Shown here: piece by piece, positions 1-9,257 of the stretch
Numbering within the stretch: the stretch's first letter is position 1
How the letters are laid out: each line of letters opens with the position of its first letter
Origin: Catalimonadaceae bacterium JC749
Lineage (GTDB): Bacteria; Bacteroidota; Bacteroidia; Cytophagales; Cyclobacteriaceae
Length of the DNA: 64,000 bases
Assembly: GCA_021730635.1 (NCBI GenBank)
Contig: JAJNNC010000001.1
Coordinates: forward strand, 806,001 to 870,000
Reading direction: 5' to 3'
Notes under the pieces: generated by a model
Databases searched by the model: none
What the model was told of the DNA's origin: nothing
What the model saw: only the letters and a program-made list of their open reading frames with translations
Made by a program: the position numbers and the translations under genes

Positions 1-2022
1 CTTAGAATTCAAAACCCTGACGGCCTGGGCGATATTCGAATCAGGATTTTTAATGGCCTGTGACTCATCCAGTATTACATAGTTGAAATAATACTCTTTC
101 AGGATATCAATGTCGAGACGCACAATGCCGTAAGAGGTCAGGACCAAATCATAATCCTGAAACTGCTCTACGTTTTTCTCCCGGTTGGTACCCGTATAGG
201 TAAATACCTTAAGCGATGGGGTAAACTTAACAGCCTCCATTTCCCAATTATAGATCAGGGATGTTGGCATCACCAGTAGAGAAGTACGGGGATGCTTCGG
301 ATCATGTCCCCATAGTTCCTGTTGTTTTTGCAACAGGGCCAAGGTTTGTACGGTCTTCCCCAAGCCCATATCATCAGCCAGGCAACCGCCAAAATGGTAG
401 GTATGCAGAAAGTTCATCCAGTTATAGCCTGCCTTCTGATAGGGCCGTAAGGTGCCTACAAACCTACCAGGCAAGCCATAATCATCTATTTTATCAAAAT
501 CTTTCAGCCGGCCCAGTTTACGATCCATGGTCACTTTGGCCAGACTACCGTTCTGCAGGTCCTGTACCAAAGCCAAATGATATTTTTTCAACCGCATGTC
601 CCCATCGGCTATTTTTACCTGCTCTGTGAAAGCAAACAGTTCTGAGTATTCGGTAAACCATACTTCCGGAATAACAGCAATTTCACCGTTAGGCAACGGA
701 AACTCCCGCTGCTTATTCAGAATCAGTGTCCGTATCTTTCGGAAAGGGATTTCGTAATCTCCAAACTTCACCTGGGCATAGATATCAAACCAATCAATAT
801 TTTCTTTGATCTCAATGTCTATAGAAGACTCGCCCAGAAAATATCTCTTATCATGATCAATCCGCTGCCGCAGCAAGATGCCATTATTTTCCAGTTCTTT
901 TTTATACCGGTTAATCCACTCAAAGGCAAGCGGTTTTGGCAACACTGCCTGGGATTTCTTTATTTCAATAGACTGGTTTCTCAACCATAGTAAAACCTTC
1001 TTTTCTCTTTGTGGGTCTCTGACCACACGGTGAAAAGTGTAGTGGTCTTCCTGTTTCTTGACAATAACACTCACCGGACAATTTTTTTCATAATTGAATG
1101 AGTAATGTCCATAGTGAAAAGTAAGCTCAAAACATATCCTGTCGGAAACAGACAGCATTTCTTTTCCAGCTACCAGCGTTTCACTGTCATCGTCGAATAA
1201 ATCAGCCTGCTCAGTATTCTGCAACTCATAGAAATTGAGCTGAACTTCCGGTTCATATTTTTCAGTCTGTATGGTGAAGCCCTTGGCGTATACATCAAAA
1301 GATGCGACCATGGGTGCCACAAACTTCTGATAGTAAGAGTCTTCTACTTTTTTGGGAATAATAATAAACTTCTTTTGGAGGAAAGGTTGCAGTTTGTTTC
1401 CATCTACTTCTTTCTCGAAGTGATAGAGTTTGCCCTCGAGTACCATCCAGGCTGGTTGTTTACAGATGATATAGGCATTCTTATATTGAAAGTCCAGCTT
1501 CTCACCATCATACTTCATGGTAGGAAAATACAGCGTACTTTCTTCATTGCGGCGAAAATGGAACAAAACGCTGGCTTTCCGGGTCAACACCTCTATCTGT
1601 TTTCCTACCGGCTCACCGTCATTGCTCATCTCAAACAGCAGTTTGCCTTGCAGCAGGGGTAAGATTTTTGAACGTATATCTTCCAGGTATTGCTCTATCT
1701 CTTCCTGTATCTGCTGTGACTTTTCACTTCCGTTCTCATAAATTTTGTAGAAGAACTCATGGGTTTTAACTTTTTTCTTATGGAATTTATTGATGACAGC
1801 ATCTTGCTGCATAGCATCCATCAGCCGAATCAGTTCAAAATCCCGATCGTCCATTTCTTTGGCAAACTCACAGGCATTTTTAGAAGAAATATTCTGATGT
1901 TCAAAGGTAAACCGGCCCTGATCATCCAGTTGTACGGCAAAGGACTCGAACAGAAAGCCGAGATACTCATGCGCAAAAAGGGAATAAATAATTTTAAAGG
2001 GTTTGAGGGTGGATACTTTCAT
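1..2022 (-). CDS. SNF2-family DEAD/DEAH-like helicase, 3' part outside window
   Basis: The ATG at 2022 opens a frame that stays open to base 1, giving 674 codons with the C-terminus missing. The first ~520 residues are the poorly conserved N-terminal region of bacterial SNF2 proteins. A Swi2/Snf2 ATPase then starts: an 'LRPYQKAGYNW' motif, Walker A 'DDMGLGKT' at about residues 550-557, motif Ia 'LVMPTSLIYNWE', and the motif II variant 'LDESQAIKN' near residue 650. The second RecA lobe lies outside the window. Bacterial members (RapA/HepA relatives) are ATP-driven DNA translocases that remodel protein-DNA complexes; the specific partner cannot be told from sequence. It is transcribed in the same direction as the permease upstream, 78 bp away. 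Confidence 0.9.
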   Translation of the reverse strand, partial: MKVSTLKPFKIIYSLFAHEYLGFLFESFAVQLDDQGRFTFEHQNISSKNACEFAKEMDDRDFELIRLMDAMQQDAVINKFHKKKVKTHEFFYKIYENGSEKSQQIQEEIEQYLEDIRSKILPLLQGKLLFEMSNDGEPVGKQIEVLTRKASVLFHFRRNEESTLYFPTMKYDGEKLDFQYKNAYIICKQPAWMVLEGKLYHFEKEVDGNKLQPFLQKKFIIIPKKVEDSYYQKFVAPMVASFDVYAKGFTIQTEKYEPEVQLNFYELQNTEQADLFDDDSETLVAGKEMLSVSDRICFELTFHYGHYSFNYEKNCPVSVIVKKQEDHYTFHRVVRDPQREKKVLLWLRNQSIEIKKSQAVLPKPLAFEWINRYKKELENNGILLRQRIDHDKRYFLGESSIDIEIKENIDWFDIYAQVKFGDYEIPFRKIRTLILNKQREFPLPNGEIAVIPEVWFTEYSELFAFTEQVKIADGDMRLKKYHLALVQDLQNGSLAKVTMDRKLGRLKDFDKIDDYGLPGRFVGTLRPYQKAGYNWMNFLHTYHFGGCLADDMGLGKTVQTLALLQKQQELWGHDPKHPRTSLLVMPTSLIYNWEMEAVKFTPSLKVFTYTGTNREKNVEQFQDYDLVLTSYGIVRLDIDILKEYYFNYVILDESQAIKNPDSNIAQAVRVLNSK

Positions 2023-2100
2023 AGGCCAGATAAAAACAACAGAAAAAAAGCGCTGCGCGCTACTTTGGTTTATGTTAGTGAATCTTTAAATAAATATCAT

Positions 2101-3333
2101 TTATAAAAAACTCTTTACATCCGTACGGGCAGCAATCGCAGCAGGCCGATAAGAAGCTACAAACGTGATGACCGTTATGCTAAGTGCCGTATAGAGAAAG
2201 TCAGCGAATTGCATTTTGACCGGGTAAGCATCCACAATGGCAGTCTGCATGCCCATAGAAACAATCCCAAATTTCTGCTGTGCCCAGCAGACCAATAAAC
2301 CACCTAGTAAACCCGTCAACGCGCCGGAAAATGCGATGATTGCCCCTTCATACAAAAACACCCATTTTACTGTTTTTTTGTTAGCACCCATGGCATATAA
2401 CATAGCCACATCTTTCTGCTTATCGATAGCTAACATGGATAAAGAGAAAAATATATTGAAAGAAGCAACTGCCAAAATAAAGGAAAAAGTTAAATAAACG
2501 AATAGCTTTTCAATTTTTATTGCTTTGAGCAGGCTGGCATGCTGTTCATCACTGTCTAACACGGTGAAATCTCCACCCAAAGACTCTTTCAACCTTCGCT
2601 GCACCGTGGAGACGCCGACATTCTCGTCAGTTTTAATTTCCAGAGCAGTTCTTTCCTGATGATACTCAAAAAGGTCGGCAGCAAAATCCAACGGGACAAT
2701 CACATAGCTGGCATCAAATTGTTTTTCTATAGCAAAGACCCCACCCGGCATGATGTTTTTACGGTTGACATAACTTTGCATGGGGTTGGGATTAAACCCT
2801 GTTTTCAGATTTCTTTTGGGAGTAAATATCTGCAACATGTAGAAATCGTTGGAAGGAGAAACAGAGAGCGTATATTGCACTCCTCTTCCCAGAATGGCAT
2901 AATCCTTACCGTTCTTCTCCAAAGCAACACTGCCATGCACCATAGCTCTGTCTAGCCGCTGCTGCTCTACAAAATTTCCACTCACCCCCTTCAACCTGAT
3001 ATTCATTTGGGCATCCTGATACCGGGCCATCGCATTGTCTTCAATCACTTCCGTCACCAGGCTGACCCCTTCTATCTGCCTCACCCTTTGCATGAGAGAA
3101 TCGTTGACAACAAAAGTTTTTCCGGTGGCAGGCACCACTTTTATTTCAGGGTCAAAAGTATTATATGAATCCCGGATGAGTTCTTCTAAACCGTTGAAGA
3201 CAGAAAGGACAACAACCAGGGCCATGGTTCCTATTCCTACACCGATCATAGAAATATTGGAAATGACCTGGATAAAATTTCTTTTTTTCTTGGATCGGAA
3301 GTATCGTCTGGCGATATAAAATGGAAAATTCAA
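2101..3333 (-). CDS. FtsX-like ABC transporter permease, LolC/LolE type
   Basis: A 410-residue inner-membrane permease of the lipoprotein-releasing LolC/E or MacB class. It has one N-terminal transmembrane helix (about residues 25-47), a large periplasmic domain, then three C-terminal helices (about 275-300, 325-350, 375-395) typical of FtsX folds. The start is TTG: the opening 'MNFPFYIARRYF' followed by a Lys-rich stretch is the normal family N-terminus, and the nearest upstream ATG is followed at once by a stop. The partner ATPase (LolD) is not in the window. The gene lies 104 bp downstream of rbfA, probably in the same transcript. The inferred role is extraction of lipoproteins from the inner membrane; a macrolide or peptide exporter is the alternative. 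Confidence 0.85.
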   Translation of the reverse strand: MNFPFYIARRYFRSKKKRNFIQVISNISMIGVGIGTMALVVVLSVFNGLEELIRDSYNTFDPEIKVVPATGKTFVVNDSLMQRVRQIEGVSLVTEVIEDNAMARYQDAQMNIRLKGVSGNFVEQQRLDRAMVHGSVALEKNGKDYAILGRGVQYTLSVSPSNDFYMLQIFTPKRNLKTGFNPNPMQSYVNRKNIMPGGVFAIEKQFDASYVIVPLDFAADLFEYHQERTALEIKTDENVGVSTVQRRLKESLGGDFTVLDSDEQHASLLKAIKIEKLFVYLTFSFILAVASFNIFFSLSMLAIDKQKDVAMLYAMGANKKTVKWVFLYEGAIIAFSGALTGLLGGLLVCWAQQKFGIVSMGMQTAIVDAYPVKMQFADFLYTALSITVITFVASYRPAAIAARTDVKSFL

Positions 3334-3437
3334 CTCATTACATTTTAGAGGTTAGAGGCTGAACAGCAACATTATTATCATCTTTTACACCTATCCAGCA
3401 TACTGCTTTGATCAAAAGTTACAAAAGCCCACTGATG

Positions 3438-3821
3438 TTAGTTTTCATCGTCACTTTCTTCTTCAGGAGGGATGTCCAGATCTGCCAGGATAGCATCAAT
3501 CCGGGCGGCATATTCCGCACTGTCGTCTAAATAAAAAATAAGTTCGGGAACTACCCGTACTACTTTCCCGATCCGGTTACCCAACAACCGGCGAATTTCG
3601 CTCTTTTTCATGGTTATATGGTCCAGCAGCGTTTGTTTGTTTTCACTGAGCATAAAACTTAAATATACCTTGGCTACACTCAAGTCCGGACTCATATGTA
3701 CCTGGGTTACTGTAATAAATGCTTTACTTCCAGCCAGGCTGCTTCCATTACGCTGGAAGATTTCGCTTAGATCTTTTTGAATGAGGCTTGAAAACTGCTT
3801 TTGCCTTTTACTTTCTTTCAT
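3438..3821 (-). CDS. rbfA: ribosome-binding factor A
   Basis: A 127-residue RbfA, a KH-fold protein that binds pre-30S particles and helps mature the 5' end of 16S rRNA, important at low temperature. The start at 3821 gives the usual N-terminus 'MKESKRQKQFSSLIQKDLS'; the longer frame from 3872 adds 17 unconserved residues. The core contains 'VTQVHMSPDLSVAKVYLS' and 'IGKVVRVVPELIFYLDDS', which are RbfA signature stretches. The tail is acidic (EEESDDEN). It is divergent from the membrane-protein gene at 4018 and upstream of the LolC/E-type permease. Confidence 0.93.
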   Translation of the reverse strand: MKESKRQKQFSSLIQKDLSEIFQRNGSSLAGSKAFITVTQVHMSPDLSVAKVYLSFMLSENKQTLLDHITMKKSEIRRLLGNRIGKVVRVVPELIFYLDDSAEYAARIDAILADLDIPPEEESDDEN

Positions 3822-4017
3822 CTTTTTTAAGTTAATGGTTCCCGGCTGTATACCGGAACAATAAAAACACACTATAGGAACACGACATGAATTAAAATTA
3901 TTTCTAATTTCACAAAATAGTACACATCATTGCGAATACCAAAGCGTATGCTTTTTTTTACGTAAAAATAAATAGGAATACCACAGTCTCAGACCATCAT
4001 AAACGTATCATAAAACT

Positions 4018-5424
4018 TTGCTGACATATTTTAGAGTGAATGATCCCTATCGGATTATAGGAATCTTTGCATTGGTGATATTGACAAGGTTACCTTTTCT
4101 GCTGTCGGGCGAACACCTTACCGTTCCTGAATTGAGTTGGATGCTGGTAGGAGAGAAAATGGCCGAAGGTCATCGTCTGTATGTGGGCGTATGGGATAAT
4201 ATTGGCCCTTTGTCTGCGCTTGTTTATCAGATCATTGAATTCTTTTTCAACAGAAATCAATGGATATATGTTGTCATCGCTTCCCTGCTCATCACTTTTC
4301 AGTCATTGATTTTCAACAATTTTCTGCTTAACAAAAAGGCCTATAATGAGAGCACCTATGTTCCGGCATTGATATATATATTGCTATCCTGTTTTTCTTT
4401 TGATTTCTACATATTGTCACCGGTACTACTATCGCTTACCTGGGTATTGCTGGCGATGCGTAACGTATTTTACCGCGTAGAAAGTCAGTCTCGCGATTCC
4501 CGCGTTTTAAGCACAGGACTTTACTTAGGCATTGCTGCCCTCTTTTATCTCCCCAATGTGCTCTACCTGGCTTCTACTTTTGTTTCTTATCTGTTGTTTG
4601 CCAGCATTTCCCCCCGCCGGTATTTGTTGTTATTCTATGGTTTTGCACTGCCTTTTCTCTTGGCATTTACCTATTTCTTTTTCTTTGATGCGTTGGATCC
4701 TTTTATCAACCAGTATCTGACTTCATTCCAGCTGATCGATAGTCACCACTTTATCACCCTGGGAGTGGCTGGCCTCATCAGTATCGTGCCTCTCCTCTTT
4801 TTGGTCGTTTCTATCTATCGCCTCTCGCAATACCGCCGGTTTACCAATCAGCAGTCCAAGCTACAACAAATTATGTTGCTTAAACTGATGGCGGCTATCC
4901 TGACTATTGTACTGGTAAAAGAGCGGGCGCCCTATCATTTGTTGCTGCTCGTTCCTCCTATAGCCTTTTTTGCGACTTATTTCCTGTTGATGATACACCG
5001 TATTCTGATTGCCGAACTGGTAACATTGGCATTTGCAGTATTATTAGTGCTCAACGGTTATGCTTTTCTGTTTGGGTTCTTCTCTATGGATAAGGCTGTC
5101 AATACTGCTAATCTTTTAGTCAGGCCCACTGCCTACGACAAAGTGGTCGAAGGAAAAAAAACATTGCTACTGGGAGATGATATCAATGTATACCGCCGTG
5201 CGCAGCTCGCTACACCTTATCTGGACTGGCAACTATCTTCGCAGCAACTTGAAGAGATCAAATATTTTGAAAACCTCTCCCAGATTTACGTAAACTTCAC
5301 CAAAGATATGCCCGATGTAATCATTGATGAAGCAGATCTGATGCCCCAGCTCAGTGAACGCATACCGGTTATTAAGCAGGGTTATAAAAAAGTACCTCAT
5401 CAGCCTATTTATATCCGACAATAG
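4018..5424 (+). CDS. multi-pass membrane protein, DUF6427-like
   Basis: A 468-residue very hydrophobic protein with roughly nine or ten predicted membrane helices up to residue ~365, then a soluble C-terminal tail of about 100 residues. The first cytoplasmic or periplasmic loop carries an acidic 'LTVPELSW' and 'VWDNIGPLSALVY' pattern, reminiscent of GT-C-like membrane proteins and, I believe, of the Bacteroidetes DUF6427 family. I cannot confirm this without a profile search. No enzymatic motif is certain. The start is TTG, because no in-frame ATG precedes the first membrane helix. It stands alone and is divergent from rbfA. Confidence 0.7.
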   Translation: MLTYFRVNDPYRIIGIFALVILTRLPFLLSGEHLTVPELSWMLVGEKMAEGHRLYVGVWDNIGPLSALVYQIIEFFFNRNQWIYVVIASLLITFQSLIFNNFLLNKKAYNESTYVPALIYILLSCFSFDFYILSPVLLSLTWVLLAMRNVFYRVESQSRDSRVLSTGLYLGIAALFYLPNVLYLASTFVSYLLFASISPRRYLLLFYGFALPFLLAFTYFFFFDALDPFINQYLTSFQLIDSHHFITLGVAGLISIVPLLFLVVSIYRLSQYRRFTNQQSKLQQIMLLKLMAAILTIVLVKERAPYHLLLLVPPIAFFATYFLLMIHRILIAELVTLAFAVLLVLNGYAFLFGFFSMDKAVNTANLLVRPTAYDKVVEGKKTLLLGDDINVYRRAQLATPYLDWQLSSQQLEEIKYFENLSQIYVNFTKDMPDVIIDEADLMPQLSERIPVIKQGYKKVPHQPIYIRQ

Positions 5425-5893
5425 TATATGGCATAAATTGTACAGGAACTTTGCGTACTTACATAATCACAGGAATATTATCTAAAAAATGACAAAAGGC
5501 CGCTACAATTTTTACTATGCCCAATTTCTATCCTATAATGAACAAGCAGTTGAAATGAGCGTTTCAAACCGCTAGTGATAATTCTCACACAATAATATAC
5601 TCCGTATAAAGGGCAACGAGGCTGTCCAGCGTTTTGGAATAATCTAACTGATAGGCATGTAATAGTGTAAGAAGGTTTAAAAGCATTTCCATGATTTCCT
5701 GGGTTTACGTGGTACATCAGCAACCTCACAAAATTGAAAGGAAAAACAGACCAACTCAATAAGGCCTTGACCTGATCTTTCTACCGAATTGACTGTATTT
5801 TCTCTACCTTCCCGAGGGTAATTTATCCGGCTTTGCCCTGTCTTATATTTTGCCACAAAACACCTTCTCCCGATTTTGTGTTAATCAAAAAAC
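5425..5893. other. intergenic region with possible gene remnant
   Basis: 469 bases without a convincing gene. On the minus strand a 35-codon ATG frame (5692 to 5585) encodes a leucine-rich peptide ending 'LVALYTEYIIV', and a second minus frame of 93 codons overlaps it. Neither looks like a complete protein. The leucine-rich piece reads like the C-terminus of a decayed gene. The last 40 bases form the AT-rich leader of the metallo-hydrolase at 5894. Confidence 0.35.
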
Positions 5894-6640
5894 ATGCACA
5901 TGAAATATCTCTTATCAATAATCGTCTGCGCCTTTTTCGGGCAGGCTTTGGCACAAGATGCCATAACTACTAACCAGGGAGAAATACAAGTACATCCTGT
6001 CAATCATGCTTCACTGGTGCTGGAGTGGGATGAAAAGACGATCTATGTAGATCCTAATGGAGATGTAGCACAGTTTGAAGGGATTTCTTCGCCGGATTTA
6101 ATTCTCATTACAGACATCCATGGCGACCATTTCAATAAGGAGACGCTGGAAAAACTTGACCTGCAAAATGCGGAATTTATTGTGCCAGCTGCTGTTCAGC
6201 AGATGATGGAGGGGATGAAAGTAAAAAAGGTACAAACCCTGGGCAACGGAAAACAAACCACTTGGCAAAAGATTCAGATTGATGCAATTCCTATGTATAA
6301 TTTGCCAGAATCGCCTGATGCCCGTCACACAAAAGGCCGGGGCAATGGTTATGTGCTCACTATAGGAGGCAAAAAACTTTATATATCAGGTGATACAGAA
6401 GATATTCCTGAAATGAGGCAGCTGCAGCAAATTGATGTGGCTTTTGTATGTATGAATCTGCCCTATACCATGAGTGTGGAACAGGCCGCGGACGCGGTAC
6501 TGGCATTCAAACCCAAGATAGTGTACCCTTACCATTTCAGAGGAGGGGACGGCCAGTTCAGCGATGTAGAAGCCTTTAAGAACATGGTTGAAAGCAAGAA
6601 TAACACTATTGAAGTCAGGCTGAGAGATTGGTATCAATAG
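5894..6640 (+). CDS. secreted MBL-fold metallo-hydrolase (UlaG-like)
   Basis: A 248-residue beta-lactamase-fold hydrolase with an N-terminal signal peptide ending 'GQALAQ'. The metal motif appears as 'TDIHGDHFN' (HxxDH type, about residues 74-82), followed by a second acidic site in 'YISGDTEDIP' and a C-terminal His in 'YPYHFRGG'. The compact size and the early 'VHPVNHASLVLEWDEKTIYVDP' strand pair match the UlaG-like/YtnP branch (beta-lactamase superfamily domain 2), which includes lactonases and phosphodiesterases. The substrate is unknown. Location is probably periplasmic. The start could equally be the Met codon at 5900, which gives a cleaner signal peptide. No operon partner is close. Confidence 0.85.
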   Translation: MHMKYLLSIIVCAFFGQALAQDAITTNQGEIQVHPVNHASLVLEWDEKTIYVDPNGDVAQFEGISSPDLILITDIHGDHFNKETLEKLDLQNAEFIVPAAVQQMMEGMKVKKVQTLGNGKQTTWQKIQIDAIPMYNLPESPDARHTKGRGNGYVLTIGGKKLYISGDTEDIPEMRQLQQIDVAFVCMNLPYTMSVEQAADAVLAFKPKIVYPYHFRGGDGQFSDVEAFKNMVESKNNTIEVRLRDWYQ

Positions 6641-6834
6641 CCATTACTTTATCAAAGAATCCCCGAGGTTGCGCTTTTTACTGAATCCGCTGTTTGTCAG
6701 AACACTCATGCCTCCACCATCATTTTATCAAAGTGCCATTGTTTCATCTTCTATCATACGCGGCTGTCAGCATTGTTTTACAACAAAATAATGCCTTTTC
6801 ACTTTCTTGCTTTACCTTAAAATGACCGACCCCA

Positions 6835-7410
6835 ATGGCTAAAAAAATTTCTGATGAATTGAAAAAGGCAATCAAAGATTTACCTGTTGTGCAGAAAGAT
6901 AAACTACTGCTTCGGCTAGTTGCCAAAGACTCTCTGCTGGTAGAAAAACTTCAGCATCAACTACTGGAAAGCGCAGCGGATGTAGAAGAACGAAGGGAGG
7001 CCTTAGCCTCTCACATTCATGCTCATTTTTCTTCTGATAACATGGGCTTTTGGAGTCACTCACCCGGACTGATGATGATGGATCTACGCAGTTTCAGTGG
7101 AGCTGTCACCCGTCATGTGAAAATCACCGGAGACAAATACGGAGAAGTTCAGCTGTTGCTTCTGCTCGTCAATATACCTTTTGTTTATCAGCAAAAGATT
7201 TTAAACAACAACCTGCACCGAGCCGACAAGTTTGCAAAATATGTGGTTCAAAAAGCCCAGATGATATTTAAAAAACTGAGCGCTTTGGATCCTGATTATT
7301 ACCTTGAATTTGAGCAGGATGTCAACAAAATGTTGCAACACCTGCAGCACTATCCTCCCACGGCTACCCTGATGACTACCTATGGCTTACCCCTCATTTG
7401 GGAGTATTAG
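6835..7410 (+). CDS. conserved hypothetical protein, helical
   Basis: 191 residues with no signal peptide or membrane segment. The sequence is mostly helical, with a basic N-terminus ('MAKKISDELKKAIKDLP'), a central 'ADVEERREALASHIHAHF' helix and a conserved-looking C-terminal half. I do not recognise a family; it resembles small uncharacterised cytoplasmic proteins seen in Cytophagales. The last 17 bases overlap the end of the convergent MocR gene, so the two transcripts must share antisense 3' ends. Confidence 0.7.
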   Translation: MAKKISDELKKAIKDLPVVQKDKLLLRLVAKDSLLVEKLQHQLLESAADVEERREALASHIHAHFSSDNMGFWSHSPGLMMMDLRSFSGAVTRHVKITGDKYGEVQLLLLLVNIPFVYQQKILNNNLHRADKFAKYVVQKAQMIFKKLSALDPDYYLEFEQDVNKMLQHLQHYPPTATLMTTYGLPLIWEY

Positions 7411-8923
7411 ACTTTCCTGATAAGTGATCTAATAAAGATTGAAGAGCCGTGGCTAATCGCCTGACTCCCTGCTGAATTTCTGATTCACTGGAAGAAGTAT
7501 AGCCTAACAGTAAACCTGACCGGACTTTATGCTGAATGGTATAGTCAGAAATCGGATGCGCGATGACATCCCATTTAGCTGCATATTGGGAGGCTAACTG
7601 GTCGCTCACGGGCGCTGGTAACCACCCCACCAGATGCATGCCAGCGTCTGAAGGTTCCAGCATGAGCAGGTCTGATAAGTATTGGGAAGATGCGTCCAGA
7701 AGATTTTTTTGTTTTTCCTGATAGAGTACACGCATCCTGCGAATATGACGGGCAAAATGCCCTCCACGGATAAATTCTGCCAAGATTACCTGTTCTATGA
7801 TAGAATTCTGACGGTCCATCATGGCTTTGGCAGAAGTAAAGAGATCAAACAACTCGGGCGTTGGTAATACCAGGTACCCTATCCGCAACGCGGGATATAA
7901 TACTTTACTGAAGGTACCCAGATAAAGCACTCTTTTACCTTCATCAAGCCCATACAGAGAAGCAACTGGTCGGCCATTATACCGTAACTCACTGTCATAA
8001 TCATCCTCCAGAATCCACACTTTTTTCCGGTACGCCCATTGAAGCAACTTAAGCCTTTCTGATAAAGGAAGGGTACCTCCCAGTGGATATTGATGAGAAG
8101 GAGTAAGATAGACCAGTTTAGCGTGAGGAAAATGCTGTATTCCGTAGTCTATGTTAATCCCTTGCGTGCCCACAGGTACAGGACAAAGTTTTGCACCTGC
8201 TTTCATGAAAGCTGTACGGGCACCATGATAACCCGGATCTTCAATCCACATCTCCTCTCCGGAATGCATCAGTACTTCTGCTACCATATTCAGCCCTTGC
8301 TGTGAACCCGTTGTAATGAGAATGTTGTCGGCCTCACATTGCACAGCCCTGGCTATACGAAGATACTCCGCAATGGCTTCTCTGAGCGGATAATAACCGG
8401 CTGCTTCATTATAGCTCAGGGGCAGATGCGACATATCGCGATAAACTTTACTGGCCAGGCTGGCCCACACACGATAAGGAAAAGCCTCAAAGGCTGGAGT
8501 AGCCGTTTGAAAGGGTGCAATGGATTCGTGACTTTTATTACGCCCTAAAAGGTTCTCATTCAAACCGTATTGTGGTAATACCTTATTCAGTTTCTGCCGG
8601 GTTAAGGGCTTAAGCGAAATGGGAGTAGCGCTGGAATGAAGTAATTCTTCAGGAATCTGGTCGGCCACAAAGGTTCCCGAACCTGTCCTTCCCTGTAGGT
8701 ATCCTTCAATCATCAATTGGTCGAAGGCAAGCGTCACGGTATTGCGTGAGACATGAAGCGAGGCAGCCAGAGAACGGCTGGCCGGCAATTTTTGCCCTGG
8801 CCTCAATCTCCCCTGTAAAATATCTCGCCTGATATGCTCATACAATTGAATATGAAGCGGAGTAGCAATATTCTTCTCCAATGCTAAACCGGCTATGGGA
8901 AATTCTGTGGCGATTTTTGACAT
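7394..8923 (-). CDS. MocR/PdxR-type GntR regulator with aminotransferase-like domain
   Basis: A 509-residue fusion. The N-terminal winged helix (about residues 20-90) carries the GntR signature 'LPASRSLAASLHVSRNTV'. It is followed by a fold-type I aminotransferase domain with 'EDDYDSELRY' (about 306-314) and the PLP-binding lysine in 'GTFSKVLYPALRIGY' (Lys340). MocR proteins are PLP- or amino-acid-responsive transcription factors, commonly regulating vitamin B6, GABA or amino-acid genes. The nearest catalytic relatives of the C-terminal domain are 2-aminoadipate aminotransferases, relevant because lysine-degradation genes lie 5-13 kb away, although that link is only inference. The upstream region has dyads suited to autoregulation. 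It overlaps the convergent gene at 6835-7410 by 17 bp. Confidence 0.92.
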   Translation of the reverse strand: MSKIATEFPIAGLALEKNIATPLHIQLYEHIRRDILQGRLRPGQKLPASRSLAASLHVSRNTVTLAFDQLMIEGYLQGRTGSGTFVADQIPEELLHSSATPISLKPLTRQKLNKVLPQYGLNENLLGRNKSHESIAPFQTATPAFEAFPYRVWASLASKVYRDMSHLPLSYNEAAGYYPLREAIAEYLRIARAVQCEADNILITTGSQQGLNMVAEVLMHSGEEMWIEDPGYHGARTAFMKAGAKLCPVPVGTQGINIDYGIQHFPHAKLVYLTPSHQYPLGGTLPLSERLKLLQWAYRKKVWILEDDYDSELRYNGRPVASLYGLDEGKRVLYLGTFSKVLYPALRIGYLVLPTPELFDLFTSAKAMMDRQNSIIEQVILAEFIRGGHFARHIRRMRVLYQEKQKNLLDASSQYLSDLLMLEPSDAGMHLVGWLPAPVSDQLASQYAAKWDVIAHPISDYTIQHKVRSGLLLGYTSSSESEIQQGVRRLATALQSLLDHLSGKSNTPK

Positions 8924-9257
8924 AACGATGTCCTTTTATCTATATAAATTGGCACCATAAAATTAAACAAAAATGGATCTTTGAACAGGTCCGATTTACC
9001 TTTATTTTAGGACAAAAATTGTGTAGTAAGCTGTCATTTATCAGGATTACCACTTTGGTATATACGATGAACACATTACAGGGAAAAAATAGAGCAAGCA
9101 TCGGGTTGAACAGAAGAAAAAGCCAAGATAATTTTATGATGCACGCATCTATACGGTTGAATGACCGGGTATTATAGTATATGAGAAAAGAAGATTGAGG
9201 GTAGTTTCAATATCTACCGTCGATGCTGCTGACAAAACAAAAAGAAATTACAATGCT
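8924..9257. promoter_or_regulatory. divergent control region of mocR-like gene and response regulator
   Basis: A 334-base gap between divergent genes. Reading on the minus strand, a TTTTTG (-33-like) element is followed after 21 bases by TATATAG, which could drive the MocR gene. A TGGTGCCA half-palindrome (8950-8957) lies between the two elements. Further right, TACCA-ctt-TGGTA (9048-9060) is a perfect 5-bp dyad of similar TGG/CCA character. Such sites inside the promoter are what an autorepressing MocR protein would use; this is inference. Confidence 0.4.
9048..9060. promoter_or_regulatory. candidate MocR operator dyad
   Basis: TACCA and TGGTA arms separated by three bases, between the divergent MocR and response-regulator genes. 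A related TGG..CCA site lies at 8950-8957. Binding is not demonstrated. Confidence 0.3.

Noticed and set aside
261-2106. Five plus-strand frames in the first 2.1 kb
   Set aside because: They are antisense to the continuous SNF2 helicase frame on the minus strand.
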